Shown here piece by piece: positions 10,403 through 23,600 of a stretch of DNA of 64,000 nt (positions are counted from its first letter, which is position 1; the number at the start of each line of letters is the position of its first letter). The position numbers were made by a program, and so were the translations under genes. The DNA is from Astrocystis sublimbata (taxonomy: Eukaryota > Ascomycota > Sordariomycetes > Xylariales > Xylariaceae): contig JAJNNY010000002.1 in assembly GCA_022453515.1 (NCBI GenBank), positions 992,001 through 1,056,000 of the forward strand, given 5' to 3'. The notes below the pieces were generated by a model that worked only from the letters and a program-made list of their open reading frames with translations, ran no database searches and was not told the origin of the DNA.

Positions 10403-11509
10403 TTTACGAGGCAGTGAGGGACAAGTTCATCAAAAAACATGGGATTTGGCTGCAGGGCTCGGACTACCTTAGTTTGTACCGCAAGCGATAGTATTGCCAC
10501 AATATTTTCAATGTCAAATTTACAGATATTGTCCAATGAAAGCAATATTCAACCGCCCAGAGCCTTTAGACAGATTGGATTAGACTGCTGGAGGGTCCAA
10601 TCACTAGATAGTGTAGATCATTGTCTTCAGTAATACGTCCCTTGCCCGAGTGAATAGGAGAAGCTGTAAGGTTACCTGTCTATATTGATTGGGTGTGGTT
10701 CGGCCCAGTCCCAACTGTTTGTACTCAAATATTCGCAACTCTATGCTCGTCAAGCTGTGCCATCCCGCACCTCTCAGCATTCCCCGGTACCCCTGGGATG
10801 ATTCATCTAGGATCCATTGGCGTGAGTCTCGCGCTAGCTTCGAAGTACGCAATCGGAACATTCGACGGCATGAGCTTCTAGTCTACTCACAACTGGCAGG
10901 AAACGGAATAGACAGAGCCTGGCGAAGTACTCTCTGACTGAGTGAAGTGCCTTGGCTACAAGATCATCAAGTTGGGGGTCGTATAGTGTTCCCAGCTGCT
11001 GGTTATCTTAGTGTTGTCATGGAGGCTCTGGTCAGTGGCCACTGGTCTAGACTGGACGCCCGAGCAGGATCACGCCTAGCCTAACCCTTAGCGATACGTA
11101 CTATGTAGATGATTACCTAAGCGGCACGCTGCCCCTTATCGGCATGGTCGGCTGCTGTGGCGGTGATGAAGAGAGAGAGCCTCATGCAGGTGTGGCTTGA
11201 CCAGCAAAGCAAGCCCTGAGCTGCCTGAGGCTCCAAAAGAGAGTCAAGATGACGACAAAAGGTCGCATGCAGCCCCCTGTCCCAGGTTCCGAAGCTATGA
11301 CAGTCTTGGCAGTCTTTTAGTGTCAACTCAACCAGCTTGGCCAGCTCGCCAGCCAGCCAGCCAGCCTCTTTCACAGACTCAAAACATCAGACATTAGGCA
11401 CCAGAACATCCGGACACGACTCCAAAACTCACCGTCCTTTGCCGTCGCACTCCGTTCAACGAAATCGCATCAACTTTCTAAACGAATAAATAAATCAAAA
11501 CCTTTCACC
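10403..11509. other. Intergenic, no gene seen
   Basis: These 1.1 kb lie between two plus-strand genes. I see no conserved reading frame. They hold the 3' end of the SDR transcript and the promoter of the Tvp15-like gene, with a short CAGCCAGC-type repeat near 11350-11366. Confidence 0.45.
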
Positions 11510-12232
11510 ATGGATCTGTCCGACTCCTTGTACGTGCCTGTGCCTTTGCCTGCTGTCTCTGCCTCGATGCGCAGTCAAGTTGAGCTCTCAGACTAACGAA
11601 TTCGCCCGCAACCCAGCCGAATCGTCAACCTCGTCGTAGGTGTGATCATGATACTGGGCGGCATATCGCAGTTCTTCCACGCCAGCATGTACGTTATTCG
11701 CGCAACTCATCCCCCCCCCCCCCCATCACCCGAGTCGGCGCAATAGCTAGAGAGCGCAGCCATGGCCTCAAAGACCTGGATGGCCACAAAAACGACTGGG
11801 CGAATAATGAGATGAGAACTAACCACAATACTCAAACAGCCAATCCATCGTCATCGGCGTATACGTCATCATCTTCGGCGCCTGCGTCGGCCTGCTCGAG
11901 TTCCAGATCCCGCCCCAAGTGTCGCGCTACGCGTCCTTCATGTTCTCCTTCATCGGCCGGGGTATATGTACGTTCAAACCAGACCTAGCTAGCTGCCTAT
12001 CGTTTTGCCCTGGGTTCGGCCCGTCTAAGAAGCTTCCTGCTGACTCTCTGACTATACAGTCTACCTCTTCATCGGCTCCATCCTGCTCTCGGACCACTGG
12101 ACGCGCTACGTTGCCGGCTCCATCATCGGCCTCGTCGGCATCGGCTACGTCGGCCTCGAATTCGTGCCCTCCATCGAACCCCCTGCCAACATGCGCGAGG
12201 CCGACCAGGGCTGGGGCGCCGAGCAAGTCTAG
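11510..12232 (+). CDS. tvp15: Tvp15-like Golgi membrane protein (COPI-associated family)
   Basis: Exons 11510-11529, 11617-11688, 11840-11967 and 12060-12232 encode 130 aa. The protein has about four membrane segments: RIVNLVVGVIMILGGISQFF, SIVIGVYVIIFGACVGLLEF, YASFMFSFIGRGIFYLFIGS and VAGSIIGLVGIGYVGLEFV. The YASFMFSFIGRGIFYLFIGS pattern is typical of the COPI-associated (Tvp15) family, late-Golgi proteins found with Tlg2 vesicles in yeast (143 aa there). The tail is short and cytosolic. The 20-nt first exon ends within codon 7 (TT|C, Phe). Intron 2 (151 nt) carries a 14-base poly-C run. The first ATG has a good context (ACCATGG). Confidence 0.9.
11711..11724 (+). repeat. (C)14 homopolymer in an intron
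   Basis: Fourteen consecutive C residues lie inside intron 2 of the Tvp15-like gene. The run is likely to vary in length and is prone to sequencing error; it does not touch coding sequence. Confidence 0.95.
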
Positions 12233-13263
12233 ACCTGTTCGAATTACCCTTACCCTTACCCATATCGTAGCCTATCTGCCTACCTACCTCCTTCGTTCTT
12301 GCGCAGAGGAAAAAATAAGCCAGACCTTTCTCTTGCAACCTCGCCCGTGTCTCGATACAGTCGCGTCGGCCATACAAAAAAAAAAGCGTTGTCTGCAGTC
12401 TGAAGTAATAAGAAACAGCTTTCTAGTTCAGGGATGGGTAGCAAGTTTTGTCTCGGGGCTGGTTCTGGAGAGATTGGATGTAGGGAATGTGCTATTCAAT
12501 GAAATCAAACCAGTACGGCGAGAATGTAAAAAGAAAAAAGAATCGAAAGATGAAGACGGTGGCCAATCGAAGCGCCAGTCAGTCAGTATTGCTACATGTG
12601 GTTGCTCTCCGTTTGTGCAAATGTATCAGGATATCCAGTCATCCAATCGAACAAGATTTCAATGGCAAGAAAAAGTCGGCGATACGCACGTATGCGACGA
12701 AGTCCATACTAGCTGTAACTTGGACATGCCATGTCAGTCTAGAAAGTAGATGCACAGCATCATTCAGCAGCAGTTCCTTTTTCAATCCAGAACATGAAGA
12801 AACGAGCAAGTGAGAAACAGGAGAGATAGGAACTGTTTAGGGGACATGCATCACAGCTTCATCTACGAGATCTAGATACCGTTAACCCCTCTGCCCCCAA
12901 TAGAGCGTTCCATTTGCCTGTGGCTAGCTTACTTTCGTCGCAGTCTCAGAACTCCCGCTCCTATCTGCCTGCATTCTCCAACGAATGCGTTGTCATGACA
13001 AAACCCGGTAGACGGCAAAACCATTCGAGGTCTCCCGCACTTTTTCAACGAGTATAACCCTATATACGCCAAAATATGCATAAAACCGTCCACGCCAAAG
13101 ACGCCGTCTCTCGTGAGGGAAGATTGGTCCCCTTTAATACAGCCTCTTTCGTCAACAATCGTGAGCATAAAAAAGTCATTCGTCCTTCATTTTTCGTTGC
13201 ATCGACCCCTGAACAGGAACAGAAAGGGCCGACCCGAATTACTTTAGAAATTCGGCGCGCCCT
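12233..13263. other. Convergent 3' region between tvp15 and sre
   Basis: The region holds the 3' ends of two convergent genes. Open frames here are short and show no recognisable family. I see nothing else. Confidence 0.45.
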
Positions 13264-15044
13264 TTAACCCTCAAGCGCCGCCAACTCCCTTTCCTTAGCC
13301 GCAAGCATCTCCCGCATCTGTTCTGCCTCCTGTTGCAGGGCTGCTCGTCTGTCTGCTCTAGACCTTTCGCTATCCACCGTCGTTTCTCGTGAACGCATAC
13401 TTGGAAGTCTGCTTGATGTCATGGAGAACCCCCCGGGACTTGGCGGCGACAACATCGTGCTTCCTGGGGACCGTCGCCGTAAATCTGACGTGTCATCCAT
13501 GCTTGGCCCAAAATCCAGGCCAGATCCACTGGCTGGATTGAGTATTGATTTGATCGAGGATAGTCTTTTTGTGTGTTCCGCATTGAACTCGCTCGGTGGG
13601 ACGTCAGAGTCTGTGGCCGAGAAGGATCGTTTTCGACTAGATGGGTCGAGGAAGGAAGCGGGCGAGATAGATGACTGGCGGTCGCTGATGAGGGATGTCA
13701 AGGGTGGTAGTCGATTATCGTCGTTTCTCGAATCGCGAGGCTGCAGCATCTGGGGTGTATGATGGGCCAAGGGATCAGTTGGTCTCAAGGGTGTATTTTG
13801 TTGTCTGGAATGCATGGGACTGGGAAGAAGTGTTGGATGTTCGGTTTTACGCCGCGAACCGAGATTCACAGACCCGTCTTCGTTAAAACTGCCGCGTTCA
13901 ACCTCCGATTCCGCATAGTGACTCTGTTGCTCTACTGAGTCTATAATCATCGCATCTTCAGTATCCGCCGAAGCCTCCTCCTGACTTGCTGGTATTACTC
14001 GTTTCCTCCGCTTGATCACGGACTTTTTCATCGTTACGGGCCGGTGGACGCCATGAAGCTTATAGTATAGTCCTGTGAAATTTAGCGCAGAACATGGCAA
14101 ATGTTACAACGTTCGACTTACCGCACGCGTTGCAGATTGTATGTCCAGCCTCATCTCTACGCCATAAAGGAGTTATGGTGGTCCCGCAATTCTGGCAGGC
14201 TATTACTACCGTGGTGTTTTGAGCCTGACCTTTGTCCTCCTGCGCGTTGATATCGATGGGTGTGGGACCTTCGCCGACTATACTATCTGTCGGATCAGAT
14301 AACTGATTCTGGAGCTGCGCACTCTTGGCGATCCTGTTGTTGTAGGCAGGGCAGCCACTGCACCCTTCAGCACCACCAGTGCCGTTACATCGGCCGCCAC
14401 CTGGGCATGATCCCGAGGGTGTTTGGTCCGCTGCTACGTAAGTGGCACCTGGTATGTTCCCCGTGCTTCCTGTATTCCCTTGTGAACATGGTGTCGGGGC
14501 GGGTCTATCCCCAATCTTCGTTGTCTGTGTTGTTGCAACTATTGATGGGGGGCGCTTCAGATTCGTTGGGCGAGCAGAGTTTCGCGCCTTCAAGTATAAA
14601 CCGCATGCGTTGCAAATCGTAGCGCCCTGCGGCGAACGTCTCCAGAGTGGTGTCCTTGTAGTCCCGCAATTGCTTCAACTTGTTAGTCACACAGGAAGGC
14701 TGGTGGTTAAGCTGTACACACCTGCATACTTGTCCAGCTTGTCCAACAATGGCCGGCGATGGACTTGTTCCGGAGAGAGTCCCTTGTCGGGCTACCTCAA
14801 ATGGAGAAGGGCTCTTAGAATACACCCTATCAGAACCATTGAGTGAGCATGGACTTCGACCTTCTGAAAAGCTTCGGTTTGCGGGGCTAGTCGAGCCTGC
14901 AGGAGAAGTGGCGTTGAGAGCAGCACGGTCAGAGGCGCGGCTGCTATAGTCTCTTGATATGGTGGGACGTGAAGGAAGAGCTGTTCTTTTTCTAGTATCA
15001 TCGGGCCGGGAGCGTGGCGTGGTCTCCATTACGGCTACTGTCAT
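13264..15044 (-). CDS. sreA: Siderophore/iron GATA repressor (SreA/SRE/Urbs1 family)
   Basis: Exons 15044-14722, 14672-14122 and 14072-13264 encode 560 aa, close to the usual 550-590. Two GATA zinc fingers, each C-x2-C-x17-C-x2-C, lie at 107-131 ([17 protein letters not shown]) and 267-291 ([17 protein letters not shown]). Between them is the family's diagnostic cysteine cluster C197-x5-C203-x8-C212-x2-C215, which binds iron as a cofactor. The C terminus has the conserved charged coiled coil ([19 protein letters not shown]). In iron-replete cells such factors repress siderophore synthesis and iron uptake genes. Both 49-nt introns split a finger: intron 1 after the first Cys of finger 1, intron 2 after the last Cys of finger 2. 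A second in-frame ATG lies five codons after the start. The 2.6-kb upstream gap is consistent with a long leader or promoter. Confidence 0.96.
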
Positions 15045-17652
15045 CGGATCTCAGGCGTTTTAGAGTGTGCCGAGATATGAGGAAATTGCCAAACACAAGC
15101 TGGGGGGTTAGACCCGTCCGAGCTGCCGAGGACGTTCACTCCCTGTGTCTCTGCCGTGAGCTTCTGAGGTAGATAGAATTATGAGGGTAGAGGCAGATGA
15201 ACAATGCGCATGGAAGCCAGAGCGAAAGGCATAGATTCTCAACAAGACAACAACAAGACAGACGAGTTGAAGCTATACATGTGCTGATTCAGCTTTGTCT
15301 CAACAACCTGGGGATGTTTTCAAGTTGAAGATAGCCGAACCAGGCCAGAACCCAGTGACCAAGGTAATATCACAACAGGATAGGCATAGGCACATTGGAT
15401 CAACCAGATGCGACTAGAGCAGGATGTTGATTGGAAACAAGAGAGGGGTATCACAAATTGCGTGTTGTGACAGGGGCTTTCGTGGGAAGTGAGAGGGATT
15501 TGCGAGTGCCATAGCTAAGGAGTGTGTGTAGGGAGGGTACTGATACCCATACTGTTTGCATACCTGGTCTTGTACTGAGTTTTCGTTTCTGAAAGCTCTT
15601 CAACTTGATGCTTTTGGATGCGTCTCGTGATCCAAAGGGATTAGCAGAGAACCACGGCGTGCCACAATCGGTAGCAACACCCGTTGGTACCACTCGATGG
15701 TAAGATGGATTGATGGTATCTACCACCGGCTCTATCGGGAATTGGCGATGGGAAGAACAAATGGCTGGGCTATGGCGACTATAGTGATACTGGTGGTGAT
15801 GCTTTGAGGGGCAGAAGGATCCCCTTGACCCAGGCTCGAATCACATCCAAAGAGAGAGGAGCTGATAATGGGCTTCGCAGAGGCAGGGCTGCTGGGGTGT
15901 GGTGGGTTCGCGGGGTGCCGAGGAGGATGCCCGTGGTGCCGTGGTGGTCTATGCTACACGTGTCGATAGGGTAAAACAATAAAACAACGGCAATGTAGCC
16001 TGGCGCTGGACGGCTGGACAGCTGGTGCTGTGACAAACATACGACACCGGGTCTAAGATCTTAGATGGAGAAGGCGATGCCTCGGAGCACACACACGATC
16101 TGGTGGGTTGTTTGGCGGCACGAGTCGAGGCGAAAACGTGTCACCGCTCACTCAGTATGCTGTGCCTGTGCCCGTGCCGGCGGCTGTGCTCGTGCCTCTC
16201 TCTCTGCCTTAGGTAAGTAGGCGAGTAGGTAGGTATGCTATGCCTACCTAATGCTTGCGCCTGCGCCTGTTGCTGACAGTGACAGCCCTGAGCAGTAGTT
16301 CTGTGTCTACCAATTCGCATGCAGGTTCCAGACAACTCCGGGAATGATTAGGTTGTGTTGGATTGGGATTAGTTGGGGTCGAGGCTGCCTGCCCTTGGCA
16401 GATTTACATGGCTACCACAGTACCATAGTCCATGCGCAGGAGACAGATGAGCCCATGAGGTGATAAGGTAGGAGCAGGTACGTGCCTAGGTACATGCCTT
16501 GTAGGTAGCAAGCAGCCTTAGCCCCAGTCCGGTTGCGCACCCGGGCGCCCGCTGCTGCTCTCGTCCACTGATCTCGCCCTTGAGCTCGTCAGCATTATTA
16601 TTCCAACGCTTTCCATTGGCCCATCTGCGCAGCCCAGGCGCATGTTCTCGACAAGGATACTCTTGGCTTCCCTCCTCAGGAGCTAATCCGCTTGGACGCT
16701 TGGGCAGATACGGTGTAGCGCACCATGAAGGCACAGAGCGGTCTGCGCCGATTCGGGGGACCACCGACAGATGATTGCAACCTTTGTCAGGTACCCTGCC
16801 GACCCTGCCCAAGGTAAGTAACAGCGAGAGTAAATCATGCAGCATGGATCCTAGGTGCCTAGGTAACGGCAACGTAACATATCCGTTGGAGTTGAGCGTA
16901 GGACGAGATGGGAGAGCAACAAAATAGTCAACATAGTCGAGACTGAACATCAGCCAAGCACAAAGTGATGAGGCAAAAACAAAAACACTTTAACGCCATG
17001 ATGAAAATAACGGAAACAGTTGACGCAGGACTGAGGTTGGACCGATTCATGCGGAGAGAAATGTACATGTAGGCGTGTGATTGAGCATGTACCGATTATA
17101 TCTAAGGTTGGATGGTAGGTACCCATGTACGGCACTAGACCCGCCTGTGCGTGATAGCTAGTGCGCTAATGCTAGGGTTTCTGGCCAATGAATCAATCCG
17201 AATTAGTCATTATGATGCTAGTGCGCCATAAGATCAGCGAATCCATTGCGGAGCTCGGGTTCTGGATTCGACCCATTACGATACAATATCAATTGTCATG
17301 ACATTATCCCCCTCCCACTAATAGATAAAGTAGATCGAGGAATATGGGGAGAAACATAATTAGAGAGAAATGTTGTTCTAGACCCAGGTCCCTTATAGGA
17401 GTACTACAAATATCACAGCGAGATGCATATCATCTTCATTATCCTCAAGCTCGAAAGAACAAAGAGATGTATTGGTATTGAAGCAATAGTAGCGGCATTC
17501 TATGTTGTGGGTATCACGGTAGGTAGCTTTGACTCGCTCCCCATCCTCCTCACATACGCAAAGCATGTTACGAGACAGACAGGTGTCATTTTTAGGAAAC
17601 GGATTCTTTTTTTCTCTCCTTTGGGCGATATTTGCCATCGTTGATTGGTTTC
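15045..17652. other. Long intergenic region upstream of sreA
   Basis: These 2.6 kb hold the upstream region of sreA and the 3' end of the dynein gene. No frame shows a known family; the longest (15451-15726 and 16486-16950, both minus) look non-coding. Copies of the CCTAGGTA-type motif occur near 16200-16260, 16485-16500 and 16850-16868. The promoter and any 5' leader of sreA must be here, but I cannot place a start site. Confidence 0.45.
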
Positions 17653-20600
17653 TCACGTCAGCTGCTCACCCTCATCCAGCAACTCTGTCACTTTCTTCAG
17701 ATCCTCGACTAGACTTCGACCCAGTCCAACCAGTAACAGCTTCTCCGCGTTGGCCGGAAGACCCAGGTAGGTTGGCGGCTCGCGTTCTGGCAGCTTTTGA
17801 ATCCATGCCATGAAATCCTGTAGCGTGGTACCCGACGGGACCACCAAGCTCGATTCCTCGCCGTCCTTCTCAGAAGCCTCCACAAGCTTGTGCCCGATAT
17901 CATAGGCCGAGGGAGTCAGGATCCGATTGACCAGGGACGTCAGTTGTTGGAAATCGTCTTCGTTGTCAATTTTGCCGCCATATGTCTCGCGAACGAGGTA
18001 GCAGATCATTTCCCAAGGTATGTTTTGCGGCGCTATGTTAGACCGGCTCTGTGCCACGGAATCGAGCCATGTGTCGATAATGAAAGCCGAGCATTCATAC
18101 TGAGTGTAGTGTTAGCGCCCGTATCACGCAAGATAAGATTAAGCAACTTACATCACTGTCATTAAACTCCCAGAAACCCTTCCACCCTAGGTTAGGTGCA
18201 TACCGTAGTCGCTCTTGAACCACGGCGTGTAGGAATGAGAGGAGCAGGTAGAGCCTGGCACGTTCCACGGGGCCCTTGCTCGCTCGAGTCGTAAGGGAAG
18301 ACATCGAGTCCTTCATGTTAGCTCTCACACCAGCTGGTTGCTCGTACATGAGGACACGAGAGGCACGGAGCAGGTTGACGGGGATCTTGGGGCTTGATTC
18401 CATGGACAGGAATAGTCGGAAATCGGAATGGGGATTGAGCGACTCCATGCGCTTTTCGAGAGACTGCAACCACGTGGGAGCAAGATGTACGTTCTTGATA
18501 AGAACCCAATTTCCCATCTGGGCTGCATTGCTCACGGCTTTATCGGCACTGGCAAGACTTTCATTGGATCCCATTGCGATGTTCGTGCATCTGGTATGCA
18601 TTCGCTCAACCAAGCTGTCAACCTTGTAGCTGGCATCAAATCCTGGGTTTGACACCAGCGAAATTGGACGTGTTGACGCTACTTGTTCAACGGTCCCTCG
18701 CAAATCTTCCACAATGTCGAAGAGTTCGGGCCCGAACACCGATGCCACAAAACGTTCTGCCGTTGGCACGAAACGATCGAGGCGGAATATTTTGATCAGG
18801 AGGAGTGACAGCAGGCCTTGATCGAATGGCTCCGTATCGGCTTGCCATATCTGCGGGATGAAATTCTCCGCAAACTCCTCCGTAAAGAACTTGTCCCAGG
18901 CCTCTGGTGTCACAGAGTCGAGCTTGTCTTTCAACACACCAAGTCTCTTTGCTCGGTCCAAACTTTCGTCTCTCGCGTTGACCTCAGTAGATAGGTCTTT
19001 ACCTTCGATTCGGTCATCCAATATGACGTCAATGAGTCCCTTGTCCATCTTGTATGGGGACACTTGGGCAAGCAAGATGGCCAGGGTAATGCGGTCTTTC
19101 TGGATCAGACCGAGAGCCGTTCTCTTGAAGGTGGTCACGAATAGATCCCGGATAATAATATCTCTCCGAGTGTTATGGTTGGTCTCATTCGCAAGGTTTT
19201 TGTTGCCACGGAGGACGGAATGGAAGATATCCAAGAAGTACTGTAGGGAAAATTGATAGAAATGGTTGAGGTAATGTAGTTGCTCGAGGACAGCGAATAC
19301 AGCACTGCAAGATCGTGCAACAATGCTGTACTGCTGTGTGATTTCATCGACCTCCGCCATGACGCCTTCAGTGTTGCTCATCTTGGCGGTGATCTCTCCA
19401 GCTTCGGTTTTCAGAGTTTCCAGGGTTTCAATGACATTATCATCATCAAGAATATTGCCGCGCGATTCGTTGAGAGCTTGAAGAAGACGCTTCTCTAACT
19501 GTCGAAGATGTACCTTGAATTCGCCTTGCAATTTGATCAAATTGGATCGTCTTTCATCAACGTCTGGTCTTTCAGATTTCAAGACATCGTTAAGGGATTG
19601 GGTCTGAAGACTGCTCTGGGTAACAGTAAAATTCACAAAGGTAGTTCGACTGCAAATGTCTGGTGGAAACGTAGCGGAAGGATCGCGTGTAGACAGATAG
19701 ATTTTAAAAGCCGGAGAAAAGTCGATTTGTTGCTTGCCAAGCTGGATGAGGACACGACCTCCTGTCCTTTGATACTCTTTGTTGAGCACATGGTTGAGGA
19801 TAGGGTCTAGGTGTTCTGCATCTTGTATGAGGATTGGGTTACCGAATCGCAGTGCGCTTTCGAGTTGTTTGGTAAATGAGTCATCCAGGAAACTGGTTAC
19901 CGTCAAGCGACGGTCTTTGCACTCTTGCTGCAGATACTCAGTTACTCGGCCGGATGGGTCAATAATGAGTGGGTATCTGTTGAAACGCTTGAGAATAATG
20001 GCGTTTTCCGTACAGAGATCATCGACTGGTAGTGTATTTGCTTGCCAAGAAAGCCGCTCATCGGCCGTAGATAAGTATTCGGTCATAGGATTATGAGACT
20101 TAAAGCTCACACCTGAAAGGTGGAGTTGGTGTAGCCAGTCCTCCATCATCGACTTGCGGAATGTTTGATCATACAGACCGCTATAAGCGAGGAACGCAGC
20201 GGCAACCAAGACATCTCCCACCAAGGTGTTAATTTGGGTCTCAAACGACTTGCTGCCCTCTTCCCAACGGGTTCGTTCTGAGGACAGACTATCCAACAGT
20301 CGAACACTTCGGTCAACCTTGAATTGCACCCGAGACATCTCGGCTTTGATCGCTTGAGTTTCACTGATGAGAGCAGCGTATTCTGACTTGTACGTAGCGA
20401 TGCTGTCCTCTAGACTAGTAATGGTGTTCTCCACCGCCTTTGCCTCAGCTTTAGTCTGCAGGGCCTGCTCCTCAAGTTGGTCGACTTCATCTCGCAAAGG
20501 CCCAACACGGTCTAGGATCTCAGAGTAGTTGACTTGAGCTTCTACCCATTGGACCAAAGGACCACAGGCTTTACTGGCACGATTGACCTTTTCGTACGTG

Positions 20601-23600
20601 AACTCGGACAAGTTCAAGTAGTTGTTTCGCATTTTGGTCCTCATTGCTTTGGTCATTTGCTTTTCATTGTCGAAATTGACAATACTTGCAATGAAGTCGT
20701 CTCGTCGGACAATAGCTTGAATACTCTTCCAGTCCGCGATCTTGTGGCCAAGCAAGGTGCACACAGACTCCATGGCAAGCTTGACACCCTGAGGAGGAGA
20801 ACCCATGGATCGAACTTCTGTCAGGTGCTGGCGCTTGATGCTACTAACACTAGCCTTAGCTTCCTCAACTGCTGGTTCTGCTCTTGCGAGGTCATGCAAG
20901 ACGACCTCTCTTCGAGTTGCCACTTCTGCTTCCTGCTTCTCAAGAGCTGCTTGAATTTCGAGAGAGGTGTTCTTGCGTTGTTCAGCTTCCCGCTGGTCAG
21001 CTACCATACGTTGAAGCTTCTCATTCGCCTCCGCGTCCTTGGCTTCCAGTTGCGTTTTCTTCTCGGCAAGGCTGACTCGAAGATCCCGGACCTTTTCGAC
21101 TGTATCTCGGAGTTTGTCCAGACCAACATTGAGATGGCGTTGTTGTTCCTCGAGGTCTTCGCGCTTCTCGTTGTAGAGCTTGACATACTGCGCGACGAAG
21201 TCCAGGAAATGACGAGGGGTAAGGAAGGTAACCTTGCCTTGCTGCTTCTGCAATTTGTCGTTAAACCGTTGGAGAGAGTAGTGGATGTACACCATGGAGT
21301 TCACCATGGCCTCCCGGTGAGAAGGCGGTAAATTAAGACCGCGGTAAGCAACGGGAATACTGTCCGGGGCTACATAGTTTGGTTTGTCTAAGTCGACAGA
21401 ATGTGTCAACTCATCGGCCACCTGGAATAGCGCTTGATCAGACCAGTCGCCGAACCAATTCAGTACGCATCGGTTGAACAGGGCCGGACTAGTAGCAGCC
21501 TTCGAGGACAGACCGTCCTCGGGAGGGTTCATGGTGAAGACCACATGTAGGTTCTTGACAATCTGTTGTGTGAACCATTTGTAAAGCTCTTCTTGAGAAT
21601 CCAGCAACAGTCCTTGTCGTTGAGCACCCTCTTTGCAGGCTGTCATCAATGCGGCGAAGTCGTCTCCTTCGAATAGACCGGGGACTTCAGCATTAGCGAG
21701 AAGTGTGTTCATCCGCTCGAGGAATCCTGAGTCCAAGACGTTTGACTCGTCCATGATGAAGCACATCTTCTCCCCCTTGCAGCCGCAGCGACGTAGCACC
21801 TCACGGAGATCGTCATCAAAATCTTCTGCTGAATAGTTCCCGTGGACTTTGATTTGGAAAACTTTGAGTCCGTTCATCCAAGCAACGAACCTTGACAGTG
21901 TTGTCTTTCCACTTCCACTAACACCGATCAGAATAAGATGCCCCTGCGGCTGTCGGAAGACGCGGTCAATGCGCAAAACGTGCTCTAGAACATCGTTGAA
22001 GAGGATCAAGGGCACATCGACCTCTTCTTCGCAGAAGGTCTTCAGACGCGCCTTGACAAAATCTCTGAGCTGTTCGCGATCTACCGGAACGTAATTCTTC
22101 GATAACCAATTGGAGAAGAGGATGGGGCCACCCAATGCTTTCGCTTCATCAATACTTGGGAAGTGTTCCAAGGCAATCCTGTGGACAGCTTGGTCTGTCC
22201 ATTGTCGTTCGTCCTCTGCGACTAGACGGTCCTGGAATAGCCGAAGAGCCTCATGTGCCCAGATCCTGATGAGTCCCTCGACAGAAAGAGTCTCCAGAGG
22301 CCGAATGGCCTCGTACACACCCCGAACCCAACGGGTTAATTCACGAGGACTGTAGACATAGTGGGGTTGGATTTTGGGTGTGAAACGCTGTTGCGACTCC
22401 AGATAGAATCGTACCATAGCTTGAGTTAGTGCTTCGGAGTATCCTCGCAGCGTAGGAATAATCTTGAGGATTGCCGAATTGAATGTGCCGTAAATTTGAA
22501 GCAGGGAGAGTTCACCTGGGTAATCAACCATGATAAGCGGGGCATGCCGAAGGAAACGAGCACCCATAGGTGTACGTCCAGCATCAGTTGGAGGATTACA
22601 CGCTCCAACAAACTGTATCCGATCAAGAGTAACCCAGACTTTGTCAGAAGTACGCCAGAAGCCATTTTGTTCGACCATTTGTCTGAGGAACGAGATGGCC
22701 CGCTGAGTGCCGTATTTGTCTGGAGCAGGGAGGTTGATCTCATCGCAGAAGATGACCAGCCATCGACCAATTTGTGTAGGTGACAACATCATTCCACTCA
22801 AAGTCTTCTTGTACTCGCAGTATTGCTCGATTGTCTTGACCAACAAATCTGGGGTAGTGGCGCTGGAGAAATTGAGACCAACGACTTCCATGTTAGGGAG
22901 CTTGCGAAGAGCACTGAACAGAGTCATGGTTTTACCAGAGCCAGGAGGACCACACAACAGAAGCGGCTTGTGCTCAGCAAGCCATGAGTAAAGGACGTCC
23001 TCGTGGCGGACTGTATCCAGAGTGGGAATGACTACATCAGTTTGAGTGATCGAATGTGTATTCACTTCAATTGCCGGAACTTGGTTCTGCCATGGCGTCC
23101 ATTCAGCCTGCGGTAGGCTGACATCAAAATCGATAAGAGAACTGGTTCCGTCCAGAGGAGGTGATCCAAAGCTTGCGAGAGTTCCGACCTTATCACCAAA
23201 GACTTTTCGATCATTGAGCGGACAATCGCCGGTCAAGGCCCAAACCAGAGCAAGTAGCAACTTTTTGGAGACATAGGCTTCGATTTGCTCGGGATCTAGG
23301 GCAAAGTCGATGTGCGAAGCATTGTATTCGATCATATCTCTGACCGCCTTGTTCAGCAGTGAGAACAACGTAGTTAAGACACGAGCCACAGTATACTCCA
23401 TGATGTGGTTGAAGGACTCAGCTTCTTTCAGAGCGTTAATTATAAAGTCATCAGTCGTCAAATGGGCATGGAGTAGGTCTGCGACTTGACTCTGAATTTG
23501 CAAAGTCTTGGCTGGACTTTGGCCAGCAGCAGCAGTGTCTTCATCCAGATCCTCGAAGGCCACGGATCGCAGGGTGTCCAAATAATGAGCGACGAGCATG

